Positions 9,713-17,988 of a stretch of 64,000 bases of DNA are shown one piece after another. Position 1 is the stretch's first letter. Every line of letters begins with the position of its first letter. A program made the translations under genes and the position numbers. This DNA is from Flavobacterium tructae. Its GTDB lineage: Bacteria > Bacteroidota > Bacteroidia > Flavobacteriales > Flavobacteriaceae. A model generated the notes under the pieces. That model was not told the origin of the DNA. It did no database searches and saw nothing but the letters and a program-made list of their open reading frames with translations. The stretch is from the NCBI RefSeq assembly GCF_002217475.1, contig NZ_MUHH01000028.1, forward strand, positions 83,386 to 147,385. The letters run 5' to 3'.

Positions 9713-11368
9713 TTATTCGACTATATTCGAAGTTGTTACATAGAAATCTTTATCTACTTCGACCTTTCTGTCTTCATTAGTAGTTTTTTCAGACTGCCAT
9801 TCGGTTGTTGGTTTTAACCATGTTTCCACTCCGTTTAATTTTACTCTTACGGGCATATCAAATTTAGAAACGCAATTGGTCCAGTGGTAACCGAAAGTTC
9901 CGTTTTTAAACATGTACTCAAAAACCGGGATTTTTGTTGTGGTTAAATATTGAGCAAATACTCTATTAAAATTAATTCCGGATTGTGTGTTGATATAATC
10001 CTCGATTTGCTTGCTTGTCACAGTTTGGTGATAGAAAGTCTTATTTAAACCTCTTAAAATCGATTTCCATTTGGCATCATCATTTATAATCTGACGCATC
10101 ATGTGCAGCATGTTGGCTCCTTTTGGATACATATCACCTGATCCCTCGTTGTTTACGTCATAATTACCAATGATAGGTTTGTCGTTCTGAATCCCTTTAC
10201 GGCATCCAATTACGTACTCTGCAGCGGCATCTTTTCCGTAGTAGTACTCCAGGAAAAGACTTTCAGAGTAATTAGTAAAGCTCTCGTGAATCCACATATC
10301 CGCAATATCCTTGTACGTGATATTGTTGGCAAACCATTCGTGACCTGATTCATGGATAATGATAAAATCAAATTTTAATCCCCAGCCTGTTCCGCTTAAA
10401 TCACGTCCTAAATAACCATTTTTATAGCCATTCCCGTAAGTCACGCTGCTTTGGTGTTCCATTCCCAGATAGGGTACTTCGACCAATTTGTAACTGTCTT
10501 CATAAAAAGGATAAGGTCCAAACCAGTTTTCAAAAGCTTTTAGCATTTTTGGTACATCTTTGAACTGTTCCTTTGCCAAAGCAAGATTGTCTCTTAAAAC
10601 ATAATAGTTACAATCTAAATCTCCTTTTTCGCCTTTGTATACTTCTGAGAAATTAACATAATCGCCGATATTGATGTTTACACCGTAGTTGTTGATGGGA
10701 TTTGAAACATACCAGTTGAAGGTTTTAGTTCCATCCTTTTCCTTTTTAACGCTTTTTAATCTTCCGTTCGAAACCTCAGTAAGGTCACCGGGAACGTTTA
10801 CGCTGATCAACATGTTTTCGACTTCATCATACATATGATCTTTGTTTGGCCACCATACACTTGCTCCCAGTCCCTGACAGGATGAAGCGATAAAATCTTT
10901 ACCATTTTTGTCCTTTTTCCAGCTGATTCCGCCGTCCCAAGGTGCCTTCACGGCTTCTCTTGGTTTTCCAGTAAAACTTACTACCACTTCTTTGGTATCG
11001 CCCACTTTTTGCTTTTCAGTCAGCGTAATAAAAAAGGCATTTCCGTCTCTTTTAAACTGTAATTCTTTTCCATCCTGTGTTACTTTCGTAATTTGCATTG
11101 GTTCCTGCAAATCAATCTGCATCTTATCGTATGGGGTTAAAACAGTATAACGGATTGTATTTGAACCTGAAATTGTTCTCTCTTTTGGACTCACTTTTAT
11201 ATCAAGATGATAGTATTTTAAATCCCACCAGGCTCTTTCTTTTGTGATGCTTCCGCGTAAAGTGTCCTGATGTGTAAAAATAGTTTCTGACTTATTCAAA
11301 AGTCCTTGTGCATTGGCAGTAAAGCCAAATAGAAAGGCGATACAAACGCCACCGAAGTATTTTTTCAT
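9713..11368 (-). CDS. Secreted M1-family aminopeptidase
   Basis: A signal peptide (about residues 1-20, ending TANA-QG) suggests periplasmic or surface export. The M1 exopeptidase motif GMEHQ is at 302-306. The zinc site is HESGH at 339-343 with the third ligand Glu at about 362 (WIHESFTNYSE). This is the gluzincin arrangement of M1 metallopeptidases, which remove N-terminal residues from peptides. At 551 residues it has the N-terminal beta-domain and the catalytic domain but not the long ERAP-like C-terminal domain. No type IX sorting tail is evident. It is monocistronic between a promoter box at 11431 and the terminator at 9655. Confidence 0.93.
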   Translation of the reverse strand: MKKYFGGVCIAFLFGFTANAQGLLNKSETIFTHQDTLRGSITKERAWWDLKYYHLDIKVSPKERTISGSNTIRYTVLTPYDKMQIDLQEPMQITKVTQDGKELQFKRDGNAFFITLTEKQKVGDTKEVVVSFTGKPREAVKAPWDGGISWKKDKNGKDFIASSCQGLGASVWWPNKDHMYDEVENMLISVNVPGDLTEVSNGRLKSVKKEKDGTKTFNWYVSNPINNYGVNINIGDYVNFSEVYKGEKGDLDCNYYVLRDNLALAKEQFKDVPKMLKAFENWFGPYPFYEDSYKLVEVPYLGMEHQSSVTYGNGYKNGYLGRDLSGTGWGLKFDFIIIHESGHEWFANNITYKDIADMWIHESFTNYSESLFLEYYYGKDAAAEYVIGCRKGIQNDKPIIGNYDVNNEGSGDMYPKGANMLHMMRQIINDDAKWKSILRGLNKTFYHQTVTSKQIEDYINTQSGINFNRVFAQYLTTTKIPVFEYMFKNGTFGYHWTNCVSKFDMPVRVKLNGVETWLKPTTEWQSEKTTNEDRKVEVDKDFYVTTSNIVE

Positions 11369-11430
11369 ATGAAACAGATATTTTCTTTTAGTCGAAATTA
11401 AGAAGGCTTTTTGAGCCGTTTACACTTCAA

Positions 11431-11438
11431 CAAATGTA
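11431..11438 (-). promoter_or_regulatory. Probable promoter of the M1 peptidase gene (-7 box TACATTTG)
   Basis: TACATTTG fits TAnnTTTG, 62 nt upstream of the start codon. The -33 region is not clear. Confidence 0.45.
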
Positions 11439-11547
11439 AACATTCGAATCAAGTTTTGACTGATTTAATAGAGAGGATTCTAGAAATTAATGTTAAAATT
11501 CGTTTATTCTTCTGTATTTTAGCCAATCAAATTCATATACGCTATTT

Positions 11548-12246
11548 ATGAGAATTCTTAAAATTGCTATCCTACTCTGTTTGATGTGCTCGATCACAAC
11601 TTATTCGCAAAATATTCTTATTCCAAGAACAATTCAAAAAGTAACTATTGATGGCAATTTATCAGATTGGAAGACTCCTTTTCTGGGACCATTTGTGATT
11701 CATGATTCTGGAAAAAAGGCGACCCAGGATACGTATGTTTCTTTTGCATGGGATAATGATAACCTATATATTGCCTATCGTTCGATTGATTCTAAAATTA
11801 TGGGTAAGACACAGCAAAAAGACACTGAAATTTTTAATACTGATGATTTGGTTGAAATTTTTATTGATGCAGACGGTAATGGGGAAAACTATCTCGAAAT
11901 TGGCGTGAACGCCTATTCTTCTTATTATGATTTACTGTTAAAGTGTATCTCACCAGCTTGTGGCGGATGGAACATGAATATAGCGTTTGATGTTTTGGGA
12001 TTGGAAACACAAAGCAAAATAACAAACGAAGGATTCAATACTGAAATTAAAATTCCTTTCTCAAGTCTGAATACGATTAAAAACGGTAATTTTTCAACAC
12101 CAAAAGTGGGAACTAAGTGGCGAGGAAATACTTTTAGAATTGATTACGGTAATACCACTGAATACCTTGCTTTACAAGATTATAAAAGTTCTAAATTTGG
12201 TTTTCATCAACCACAGGCGTTTGCAGTTTTTGAGTTTGTAGAGTAA
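11548..12246 (+). CDS. Secreted CBM9-like sugar-binding-fold protein
   Basis: This 232-residue protein has a signal peptide (MRILKIAILLCLMCSITTYSQ). The rest resembles the carbohydrate-binding module family 9-like (DOMON-related) fold. It has a DGNLSDWK opening at about residue 36, YVSFAWDNDNLYIAYRSIDSKI in the middle, and a DDLVEIFIDADGNGENYLEIGVNAYSSYYDL core. Such domains often bind sugars or haem-like ligands, or occur as stand-alone exported proteins in Bacteroidota. No catalytic domain is attached. It is monocistronic and convergent with the his operon, so it is probably not functionally linked to histidine synthesis. Confidence 0.8.
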   Translation: MRILKIAILLCLMCSITTYSQNILIPRTIQKVTIDGNLSDWKTPFLGPFVIHDSGKKATQDTYVSFAWDNDNLYIAYRSIDSKIMGKTQQKDTEIFNTDDLVEIFIDADGNGENYLEIGVNAYSSYYDLLLKCISPACGGWNMNIAFDVLGLETQSKITNEGFNTEIKIPFSSLNTIKNGNFSTPKVGTKWRGNTFRIDYGNTTEYLALQDYKSSKFGFHQPQAFAVFEFVE

Positions 12247-12260
12247 CTGTCGGCTAATTT

Positions 12261-12324
12261 GTTTCAGGTTTCAAGTTTCAGGTTACCCCACACAACTTGA
12301 AACTTGAAACCTGAAACTTGAAAC
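12261..12324. repeat. Intergenic palindrome, GTTTCA-word family (copy 2)
   Basis: The left arm 12261-12284 (GTTTCAGG/GTTTCAAG words) and right arm 12294-12324 (CTTGAAAC/CCTGAAAC words) form a long hairpin with a small C-rich loop. It lies between the convergent ends of the CBM9-like gene and hisIE, so it might also help terminate transcription. This is the clearest copy of the family. Confidence 0.8.
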
Positions 12325-12332
12325 TAAACTTT

Positions 12333-12929
12333 TTACTTCTGACGCTTTTTCAGAACATCAACAACATCATTAAGCTGATAGCCTTTGGCTTGCAATAAGA
12401 TTAGGTAATGAAAAAGCAAATCAGCACTTTCGCTAAGAAATAAATCATCATTATCATCTTTAGCTTCGATAACTACTTCTACTGCCTCTTCACCCACTTT
12501 TTGGGCAATTTTATTAATTCCTTTTTCGAATAGTGAAGCGACGTAGCTTTTCTCAGAATCAGCATTTTCCCTGCGAGTTTTGATGGTGTTTTCTAAGGTG
12601 GAAATAAAACCGTAGTTTTCTTTGTTTTCTTCCTGCCAGCAGGTGTCTGCTCCTGTGTGACAGGTTGGTCCTACAGGGATTGCCTGGATTAAAAGTGTAT
12701 CTCCATCGCAGTCATTTTTGATGCTTACCAGGTTTAAAAAGTTACCGCTCTCCTCGCCTTTTGTCCACAATCTTTGTTTGGATCGGCTGAAAAAGGTTAC
12801 TTTTTGAGTTTCCATTGTTTTTTGAAGGGATTCTTCGTTCATATATCCCAGCATCAGTACATTCCTGGTTTCTGCATCCTGAATGATTGCCGGAATTAAT
12901 CCGTGTGCACTTTTTATATCTACGTTCAT
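12333..12929 (-). CDS. hisIE: Bifunctional phosphoribosyl-AMP cyclohydrolase / phosphoribosyl-ATP pyrophosphatase
   Basis: This fused enzyme performs steps 2 and 3 of histidine synthesis. The HisI half (about residues 1-105) has ATRNVLMLGYMNEESLQKT-like sequence, SRSKQRLWTKGEESGN and the metal cysteines in CDGDTLLIQAIPVGPTCHTGADTCW. The HisE half (about 110-198) carries the helical NTP-pyrophosphatase signature KVGEEAVEVVIEAKDDNDDLFLSESADLLFHYLILL. At 198 residues it matches fused HisIE proteins. It is the last gene of the his operon, starting at the ATG 12927-12929. Confidence 0.96.
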   Translation of the reverse strand: MNVDIKSAHGLIPAIIQDAETRNVLMLGYMNEESLQKTMETQKVTFFSRSKQRLWTKGEESGNFLNLVSIKNDCDGDTLLIQAIPVGPTCHTGADTCWQEENKENYGFISTLENTIKTRRENADSEKSYVASLFEKGINKIAQKVGEEAVEVVIEAKDDNDDLFLSESADLLFHYLILLQAKGYQLNDVVDVLKKRQK

Positions 12930-12942
12930 AGTTATTTTAGAT

Positions 12943-13036
12943 TTTAGAGTTCAGATTCTAGATTGCTGAATTCTTTTTGTTTTTTAATTATATCGTACTC
13001 TTTTTATTCTAGACTTTAGAGTTCAGATTGTAGATT
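12943..13036. repeat. Direct repeat pair in the hisF-hisIE spacer
   Basis: A 22-bp unit beginning TTTAGAGTTCAGATT occurs at 12943-12964 and again at 13015-13036, 72 bp apart with one mismatch. Each copy is followed by a T-rich run. The adjoining 13046-13090 carries the CTATTCTCTTTGTTCTATT word family seen elsewhere and overlaps the hisF stop codon. Confidence 0.75.
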
Positions 13037-13087
13037 ACCAGAATATTTTTTTTTTTAGTCTATTCTCTTTGTTCTATTTTCTTTACT

Positions 13088-13843
13088 CTAAACCCTAACT
13101 TCAATCCCATTATTTCTAAGCTCTTCTTTCAATGCTTTTATTTGAATCTCTTTAAAGTGAAAAACACTCGCGGCTAAGGCGGCATCGGCTTTACCTTCCT
13201 TAAATGAGTCTACAAAATGCTGAATATTTCCTGCACCACCCGAAGCAATTATCGGAATATTAACGAGTGCTGAAAGTTTAGCGAGTGCCTCATTCGCAAA
13301 TCCGTTTTTAGTGCCGTCATTGTCCATCGAAGTAAATAATATCTCTCCTGCTCCACGTTCTGCCACTTCAACTGCCCAATCGAATAAATTGAGTTCGGTT
13401 GGTACTTTTCCTCCTACCAAATGTACGATCCATTGTCCGTTAATTTGTTTGGCATCTATAGCGACGACCACACACTGACTTCCAAATTTCTGAGCCAATT
13501 CATTAATTAGCTGTGGATTCTTGACTGCCGAGGAATTGATCGAAACTTTATCTGCGCCATTGTTCAGTAAAATTTCAACATCTTCAACGCTCGAAATTCC
13601 ACCTCCGACAGTAAATGGAATATTGATCTTCTCTGCGACATTTCGAACCATATTAACAAGCGTTTTACGGCGTTCTTCAGTGGCTGAAATATCCAGAAAA
13701 ACCAGTTCATCGGCACCTTCTGCTGAATACAGTTCTGCCAACTCAACCGGATCCCCTGCATCCCGGAGATCAACGAAATTAACCCCTTTTACGGTTCTCC
13801 CATTTTTTATATCTAAACAGGGTATGATTCTTTTTGCTAACAT
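13088..13843 (-). CDS. hisF: Imidazole glycerol phosphate synthase, cyclase subunit
   Basis: This 251-residue (beta/alpha)8 barrel uses ammonia from HisH to close the imidazole ring, giving IGP and AICAR. The start [23 protein letters not shown] includes the catalytic Asp11. The second catalytic Asp lies in [13 protein letters not shown]. Phosphate-binding GGGISS and IASGGAGN motifs are present. Length and order (after hisA, before hisIE) are canonical. The last codons and TAG stop overlap the AT-rich word repeat downstream. Confidence 0.96.
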   Translation of the reverse strand: MLAKRIIPCLDIKNGRTVKGVNFVDLRDAGDPVELAELYSAEGADELVFLDISATEERRKTLVNMVRNVAEKINIPFTVGGGISSVEDVEILLNNGADKVSINSSAVKNPQLINELAQKFGSQCVVVAIDAKQINGQWIVHLVGGKVPTELNLFDWAVEVAERGAGEILFTSMDNDGTKNGFANEALAKLSALVNIPIIASGGAGNIQHFVDSFKEGKADAALAASVFHFKEIQIKALKEELRNNGIEVRV

Positions 13844-13863
13844 TTTTTTTAATTTGTTAATTA

Positions 13864-13935
13864 GGGAATTAGAAAATGAGATAATTTTTTACGATTGTTT
13901 CTGAGTTATCAAATTATCTAATTTTCTCATTTTCC
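13864..13935. repeat. Intergenic palindrome in the hisA-hisF spacer
   Basis: The left arm 13864-13887 and right arm 13912-13935 are near reverse complements built from AATTAGAAAATGAGATAATT-like words. Further copies of the right-hand word continue to about 13955. The spacer is AT-rich with no promoter box. Confidence 0.7.
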
Positions 13936-13958
13936 AATTATCTCATTATTTAATTACC

Positions 13959-14684
13959 TTATTTTCTTATTATAAAATTCTCCAATTGTTTCAAAGAAAT
14001 TCTTCCTTCATAAATAGCTTTTCCGATGATTGTTCCTTCACAACCCAGTTCGGCTAGTTTAGGCAATTCGTCAAACGTTGAAATTCCGCCTGATGCGATC
14101 AATTTTACACCAACAGCTTCGCTTAGTATTTTTTGATACAAATCAAAACTTGGGCCTTCTAACATTCCATCTTTTGCAATATCTGTACAAATAACGTATT
14201 GAATTCCTTTATTTTGATACTCCTGAATGAACGGAATCAGATCTTCGTCTGAATTTTCTAACCAGCCTGAAACGGCAATTTTTTCGTCTTTGGCGTCAGC
14301 GCCTAGTATAATTTTCCCGGAACCATATTGAGAGATCCATTTTTGGAATATTTCTTTATTTTTTACAGCAATACTTCCACCTGTAATTTGGTTTGCCCCA
14401 CTTTCAAAGGCAATTCTTAAATCCTCATCTGATTTTAAACCGCCTCCAAAATCAATTTGTAAGCTCGTTTGTGTCGCAATTTGCTCTAAGATTTTGTAAT
14501 TGACAATTTTACTTGACTTGGCACCGTCTAAATCGACTAAATGCAGGTATTCGATTCCGTGAGCTTCAAATGATTTGGCAACTTCGAGAGGATTTTCATT
14601 GTAAATTATTTTAGTGTCATAATCGCCTTTCGATAAGCGAACACATTTTCCGTCTATAATATCTATGGCGGGTATTATTCTCAT
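13959..14684 (-). CDS. hisA: ProFAR isomerase (phosphoribosylformimino-5-aminoimidazole carboxamide ribotide isomerase)
   Basis: This 241-residue (beta/alpha)8 barrel is homologous to HisF and catalyses the Amadori rearrangement of ProFAR to PRFAR. The catalytic Asp is in [22 protein letters not shown] (residue 8) and the second in [27 protein letters not shown] and [12 protein letters not shown] are the phosphate-binding loops. It sits between hisH and hisF as usual. Confidence 0.96.
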   Translation of the reverse strand: MRIIPAIDIIDGKCVRLSKGDYDTKIIYNENPLEVAKSFEAHGIEYLHLVDLDGAKSSKIVNYKILEQIATQTSLQIDFGGGLKSDEDLRIAFESGANQITGGSIAVKNKEIFQKWISQYGSGKIILGADAKDEKIAVSGWLENSDEDLIPFIQEYQNKGIQYVICTDIAKDGMLEGPSFDLYQKILSEAVGVKLIASGGISTFDELPKLAELGCEGTIIGKAIYEGRISLKQLENFIIRK

Positions 14685-14703
14685 TTTGTTTATTTTATTA
14701 AAA

Positions 14704-14770
14704 GATTTAAAATTGAATAATTTAAAGATTTAGTTCCATTTTTTAATCTTTGGATTATTCAATCATTTAA
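14704..14770. repeat. Palindrome overlapping the hisH 3' end
   Basis: The left arm 14704-14730 and right arm 14745-14770 are imperfect reverse complements sharing ATTGAATAAT and AAAGATT words. The right arm extends past the hisH stop (14759-14761), so it supplies the last codons and stop of hisH. A related word set is at 31479-31561. Confidence 0.7.
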
Positions 14771-15346
14771 TTTCAAAAAATTCTCTAATATTTTCTCCCC
14801 AACATCACCACTCTTTTCAGGGTGAAATTGCGTTCCATAAAAATTATCTTTTTGTAATGCCGATGCGTACTCTACATCATAGTTTGTTGTTGCGATCATA
14901 TATTGGCAATTTGGTGCGTAGAAACTGTGTACCAGGTACATAAATTCATTTTCGGCAATGTCTTTGAACAGATCCGATTTTAGATTATAAATCTGATTCC
15001 ACCCCATTTGTGGTACTTTTACATTAGATGTAAATTTTATGACATCTACGTCAAAAATTCCCAAACCTCCCGTGTTCCCTTCTTCAGTTGCATTACACAT
15101 TAATTGCATTCCGAGGCAAATTCCTAAAACAGGCTGCTTTAAGTTCGGAATCAAACGATCCAAACCGCTTTCTTTCAGTTTGGTCATTGCTGAACTTGCT
15201 TCTCCTACTCCCGGAAAAATTACTTTGTCGGCCTTTTGAATTTCATCAGGGTTATTGCTCAAAACCGCTTTAAAACCGAGTCTTTCTACTGCAAACATGA
15301 TGCTTTGAATATTTCCTGCGCCGTAGTTTATGATTACTATTTTCAT
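14759..15346 (-). CDS. hisH: Imidazole glycerol phosphate synthase, glutaminase subunit
   Basis: This 195-residue class I glutamine amidotransferase delivers ammonia to HisF. The nucleophile elbow is GICLGMQLMCNATEEG with Cys at about residue 76. The catalytic His and Glu are in YGTQFHPEKSGDVG near residue 175. The oxyanion segment follows IINYGAGNIQSIMFAVERLG at the N-terminus. Start ATG is at 15344-15346. The 3' end is formed inside a palindromic repeat arm. Confidence 0.95.
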   Translation of the reverse strand: MKIVIINYGAGNIQSIMFAVERLGFKAVLSNNPDEIQKADKVIFPGVGEASSAMTKLKESGLDRLIPNLKQPVLGICLGMQLMCNATEEGNTGGLGIFDVDVIKFTSNVKVPQMGWNQIYNLKSDLFKDIAENEFMYLVHSFYAPNCQYMIATTNYDVEYASALQKDNFYGTQFHPEKSGDVGEKILENFLKLND

Positions 15347-15361
15347 TAATAAAAGCTTTAT

Positions 15362-15412
15362 GCTTTAGGCCTTAAGCTTTAGGCTTATTACCTATTGCTT
15401 ATAGCTTATAGC
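15362..15412. repeat. GCTTTAGGC-word palindrome in the hisB-hisH spacer
   Basis: The left arm 15362-15383 and right arm 15391-15412 are each 22 nt and match as reverse complements at about 16 positions. The words (GCTTTAGGC, CTTAAGC, GCTTATAGC) are those of the stronger copy at 19290-19368 in the hisG-hisD spacer. Confidence 0.6.
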
Positions 15413-15415
15413 GTT

Positions 15416-16552
15416 TTACAACATTCCCTTTGTTGAGGGTAAAATCATTTTCTCCGTATCTCTTTTCACTGCCACTTTTATCGCTTTTGCGAAAGCTTTA
15501 AAAATTGCCTCGATTTTGTGGTGCTCATTGGTTCCTTCAGCTTTGATGTTGATGTTTGCTTTTGCACCATCTGAAAATGATTTAAAGAAGTGAAAAAACA
15601 TTTCTGTTGGCATTTTACCGACCATTTCGCGCTTGAATTCGGTTTCCCAAACCAGCCAGTTTCTTCCTCCAAAGTCGATTGCGACCTGTGCCAGACAATC
15701 GTCCATAGGCAAACAAAAGCCATAGCGTTCGATTCCCAGTTTATTTCCCAGTGCTTTGGCGAAAACTTCTCCCAAAGCAATTGCGGTGTCTTCAATGGTG
15801 TGGTGTTCATCCACTTCCAAATCACCTTTCACCAGTATTTCTAAATCCATTTGTCCGTGACGGGAAATTTGATCTAACATGTGGTCAAAAAATGCAATTC
15901 CGGTTTCAATTTTACTTTTTCCCGTTCCATCCAGATTCAAATTAATAAAAATGTCTGTTTCATTCGTTTTACGAGTAATCGAGGCTGAACGTGCTTCTAG
16001 CTTTAAAAACTCATAGATCGTTTTCCAATTCATTGTCTGAAGCACAATCGTTTGGTCTAATTCTTCCCGTTTAGAAGAAATTTCATTGCTCCCGATTCCG
16101 TCATTATCATTGATAAAAATAGCCTTCGCTCCCAGATTTTTAGCTAATTCAACATCCGTCAAACGATCTCCTAAAACAAAAGAATTTTCTAAATCATATT
16201 CCGGGTTATCGATGTATTGTGTAAGCATCCCGGTTCTTGGCTTTCTTGTTGGGGTATTATCTTCCGGAAAAGATCTGTCGATGAAGACAGCATCAAATTT
16301 AATTCCTTCATTCTCAAATGCTTTTAAGATAAAATTTTGCGTTGGCCAAAACGTTTCTTCCGGAAAACTATCTGTTCCCAGACCGTCCTGATTGGTAACC
16401 ATTACCAATTCGTAATCTAGTTCGTTGGCAATTTTAGCTAAGTATTGAAAAGCTTTTGGATAAAATTCTACTTTCTCCAAAGCATCTAGTTGGTAATTTT
16501 CAGGTTCTAAAACAATCGTTCCGTCACGATCGATAAAAAGTACTTTTTTCAT
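15416..16552 (-). CDS. hisB: Bifunctional histidinol-phosphatase / imidazoleglycerol-phosphate dehydratase
   Basis: This 378-residue fusion performs steps 6 and 8. The N-terminal HAD phosphatase (about 1-165) has FIDRDGTIV with the nucleophile Asp, a VTNQDGLG segment, and [22 protein letters not shown]. The C-terminal IGP dehydratase (about 185-378) has the metal-binding histidine clusters [14 protein letters not shown] and [35 protein letters not shown] is also present. Such a fusion is known from Enterobacteria and Bacteroidota. The order hisC-hisB-hisH is canonical. Confidence 0.96.
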   Translation of the reverse strand: MKKVLFIDRDGTIVLEPENYQLDALEKVEFYPKAFQYLAKIANELDYELVMVTNQDGLGTDSFPEETFWPTQNFILKAFENEGIKFDAVFIDRSFPEDNTPTRKPRTGMLTQYIDNPEYDLENSFVLGDRLTDVELAKNLGAKAIFINDNDGIGSNEISSKREELDQTIVLQTMNWKTIYEFLKLEARSASITRKTNETDIFINLNLDGTGKSKIETGIAFFDHMLDQISRHGQMDLEILVKGDLEVDEHHTIEDTAIALGEVFAKALGNKLGIERYGFCLPMDDCLAQVAIDFGGRNWLVWETEFKREMVGKMPTEMFFHFFKSFSDGAKANINIKAEGTNEHHKIEAIFKAFAKAIKVAVKRDTEKMILPSTKGML

Positions 16553-16568
16553 AGTTTATATTTTTGTT

Positions 16569-16765
16569 TTGCCACAGATTATATAGATTATAATGATTTT
16601 TTTATTCCTTGTGTTTAATTTTTCGCCACGAATTCACAAATTAAAACGAATTGAATTAGTGAAAATTCGAGAAATTTGTGGCAAAATAAAAATTCTTTTA
16701 ATCTGTATAATCTGTGGCAAGAAAACTTTGCGTACTTCGCGTAATTCTTTGCGAGCTTTGCGGTT
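16569..16765. repeat. Nested GCCACAG palindrome plus CTTTGCG tandem words (hisC-hisB spacer)
   Basis: The 218-bp spacer is filled by repeats. Outer arms 16569-16590 and 16699-16720 (TTGCCACAGATTATATAGAT and its complement) are almost exact. Inner arms around 16621-16652 and 16653-16685 pair a CGCCACGAATT-type word with ATTTGTGGC. Immediately beyond lie tandem words TTTGCG / TTCGCG / TTTGCGAGC / TTTGCGG at 16726-16762. I know both word sets as common Flavobacterium intergenic repeats. Confidence 0.85.
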
Positions 16766-16770
16766 AAATT

Positions 16771-17817
16771 TTATTTCAATAATTTCAATTCTTTAATCAA
16801 AACAGCGTTTTCTTCCGGAATGCCAATCGTCAAACGAAGGCAGTTTTCGCATAAAGGCTGACTGGTTCTGTTTCGGATTACGATTCCTTTTTCAATTAAC
16901 TGATCGTATCTTTTATTGGCATCGTCTACTTTTACCAAAACAAAATTAGCTTCAGTTGGATATACTTTTTCTACAAAACTTACCTCAAGTAAAACTTTAA
17001 CTAACTCTTCTCTTTGTTCGATAATTGAAGCTATTTCATTCTTTATTGTTTCGGGATTATTCAAACGATTTATAGCTCTCTGCTGGGTTAATTCGTTTAC
17101 GTTATAAGGAGGTTTTATTTTGTTGAGAACCGAAATCACAGCTTCGGAAGCGTAACAAATTCCTAATCGGATTCCTGCTAGTCCGTAGGCTTTTGAAAGG
17201 GTTTGCGTGATGATCAAGTTTGGATATTCATCGATCTCCGTCAGCCAGCTTTCCTTTTTTGAAAAGTCTATATAAGCCTCGTCAATCACAACTAAACCCT
17301 TAAAATTCTGAAGTAGTTTTACAACGCTCTCATCTGAAAATGAATTTCCCGTAGGATTGTTTGGAGAGCATAAAAAGATAATTTTAGTAGAATCGTCAAC
17401 AGTATCTAAGATTTGATCTACTTGTGGCTGAAAATCAGTTGAAAGTAGAACTTCTCTGTTCTCGACTGCATTAATGTCAGCCAGAACGCTGTACATCCCG
17501 TATGTTGGCGGAAGCGAAATAATATTGTCTATTTTAGGTTCGCAGAAAGCTCTGAAGAGTAAATCGAGAACTTCATCACTTCCGTTTCCTAATAAAATCT
17601 GGCTTGTTTTTACCTTATTATTCTTTGCCAAAATGGCTTTAACCGAAAGTTGTTGCGGATCAGGGTAACGATTTACTCCAGTTTGAAACGGATTTTCATT
17701 CGCATCCAGAAAAATCATCTCGGCAGTATCAAAGTCTTCAAACTCGTCACGAGCTGATGAGTACGGCTTCAAAGATTTTACATTCTCTCTTGTTATCGTG
17801 TTTATATCTAATTTCAT
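16771..17817 (-). CDS. hisC: Histidinol-phosphate aminotransferase
   Basis: This PLP-dependent fold-type I aminotransferase makes histidinol phosphate. YPDPQQLSVKAILAK, LLGNGSDEVLDLLFRAFCEP, CSPNNPTGNSFS and the PLP-lysine motif TQTLSKAYGLAGIRLGICYA are visible. NRTSQPLCENCLRLTIG closes the protein. I place the start at the ATG 17815-17817 (MKLDINTITREN, 348 residues). The longer open frame from 17871 would add an N-terminus containing eight lysines translated from a homopolymer A tract, which is not family-like. The A tract abuts the start codon. Confidence 0.94.
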   Translation of the reverse strand: MKLDINTITRENVKSLKPYSSARDEFEDFDTAEMIFLDANENPFQTGVNRYPDPQQLSVKAILAKNNKVKTSQILLGNGSDEVLDLLFRAFCEPKIDNIISLPPTYGMYSVLADINAVENREVLLSTDFQPQVDQILDTVDDSTKIIFLCSPNNPTGNSFSDESVVKLLQNFKGLVVIDEAYIDFSKKESWLTEIDEYPNLIITQTLSKAYGLAGIRLGICYASEAVISVLNKIKPPYNVNELTQQRAINRLNNPETIKNEIASIIEQREELVKVLLEVSFVEKVYPTEANFVLVKVDDANKRYDQLIEKGIVIRNRTSQPLCENCLRLTIGIPEENAVLIKELKLLK

Positions 17818-17843
17818 TTTTTTTTTTTTCTTTTTTTTCTTTA

Positions 17844-17988
17844 GAGAATAGAGTATAGAGCCAAGAGTCAAGATAGTAGACTTTTTGTCTGGTCAGTAGC
17901 TACCGTATCCTTTACTTGTATGTTCTATAGTCTTTGCTCTATATTCTTGCTTCTATATTCTTGCCTCTTGCCTCTTGCCTCTATACTC
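17844..17988. repeat. GAGTATAGAG/CAAGAG palindrome in the hisD-hisC spacer
   Basis: The left portion (17844-17880) has words GAGAATAGAGTATAGAG and CCAAGAGTCAAGA. The right portion (about 17920-17988) has the reverse complements, including tandem TTGCCTC units and CTATACTC. The right arm runs through the hisD TAG stop at 17981-17983, so the repeat encodes the hisD C-terminal Glu-Arg-Val. Confidence 0.7.

Noticed and set aside
17818..17871. N-terminal extension of HisC with a lysine run
   Set aside because: It is a translated homopolymer A tract upstream of a good ATG; the family N-terminus begins at MKLDINTITREN.
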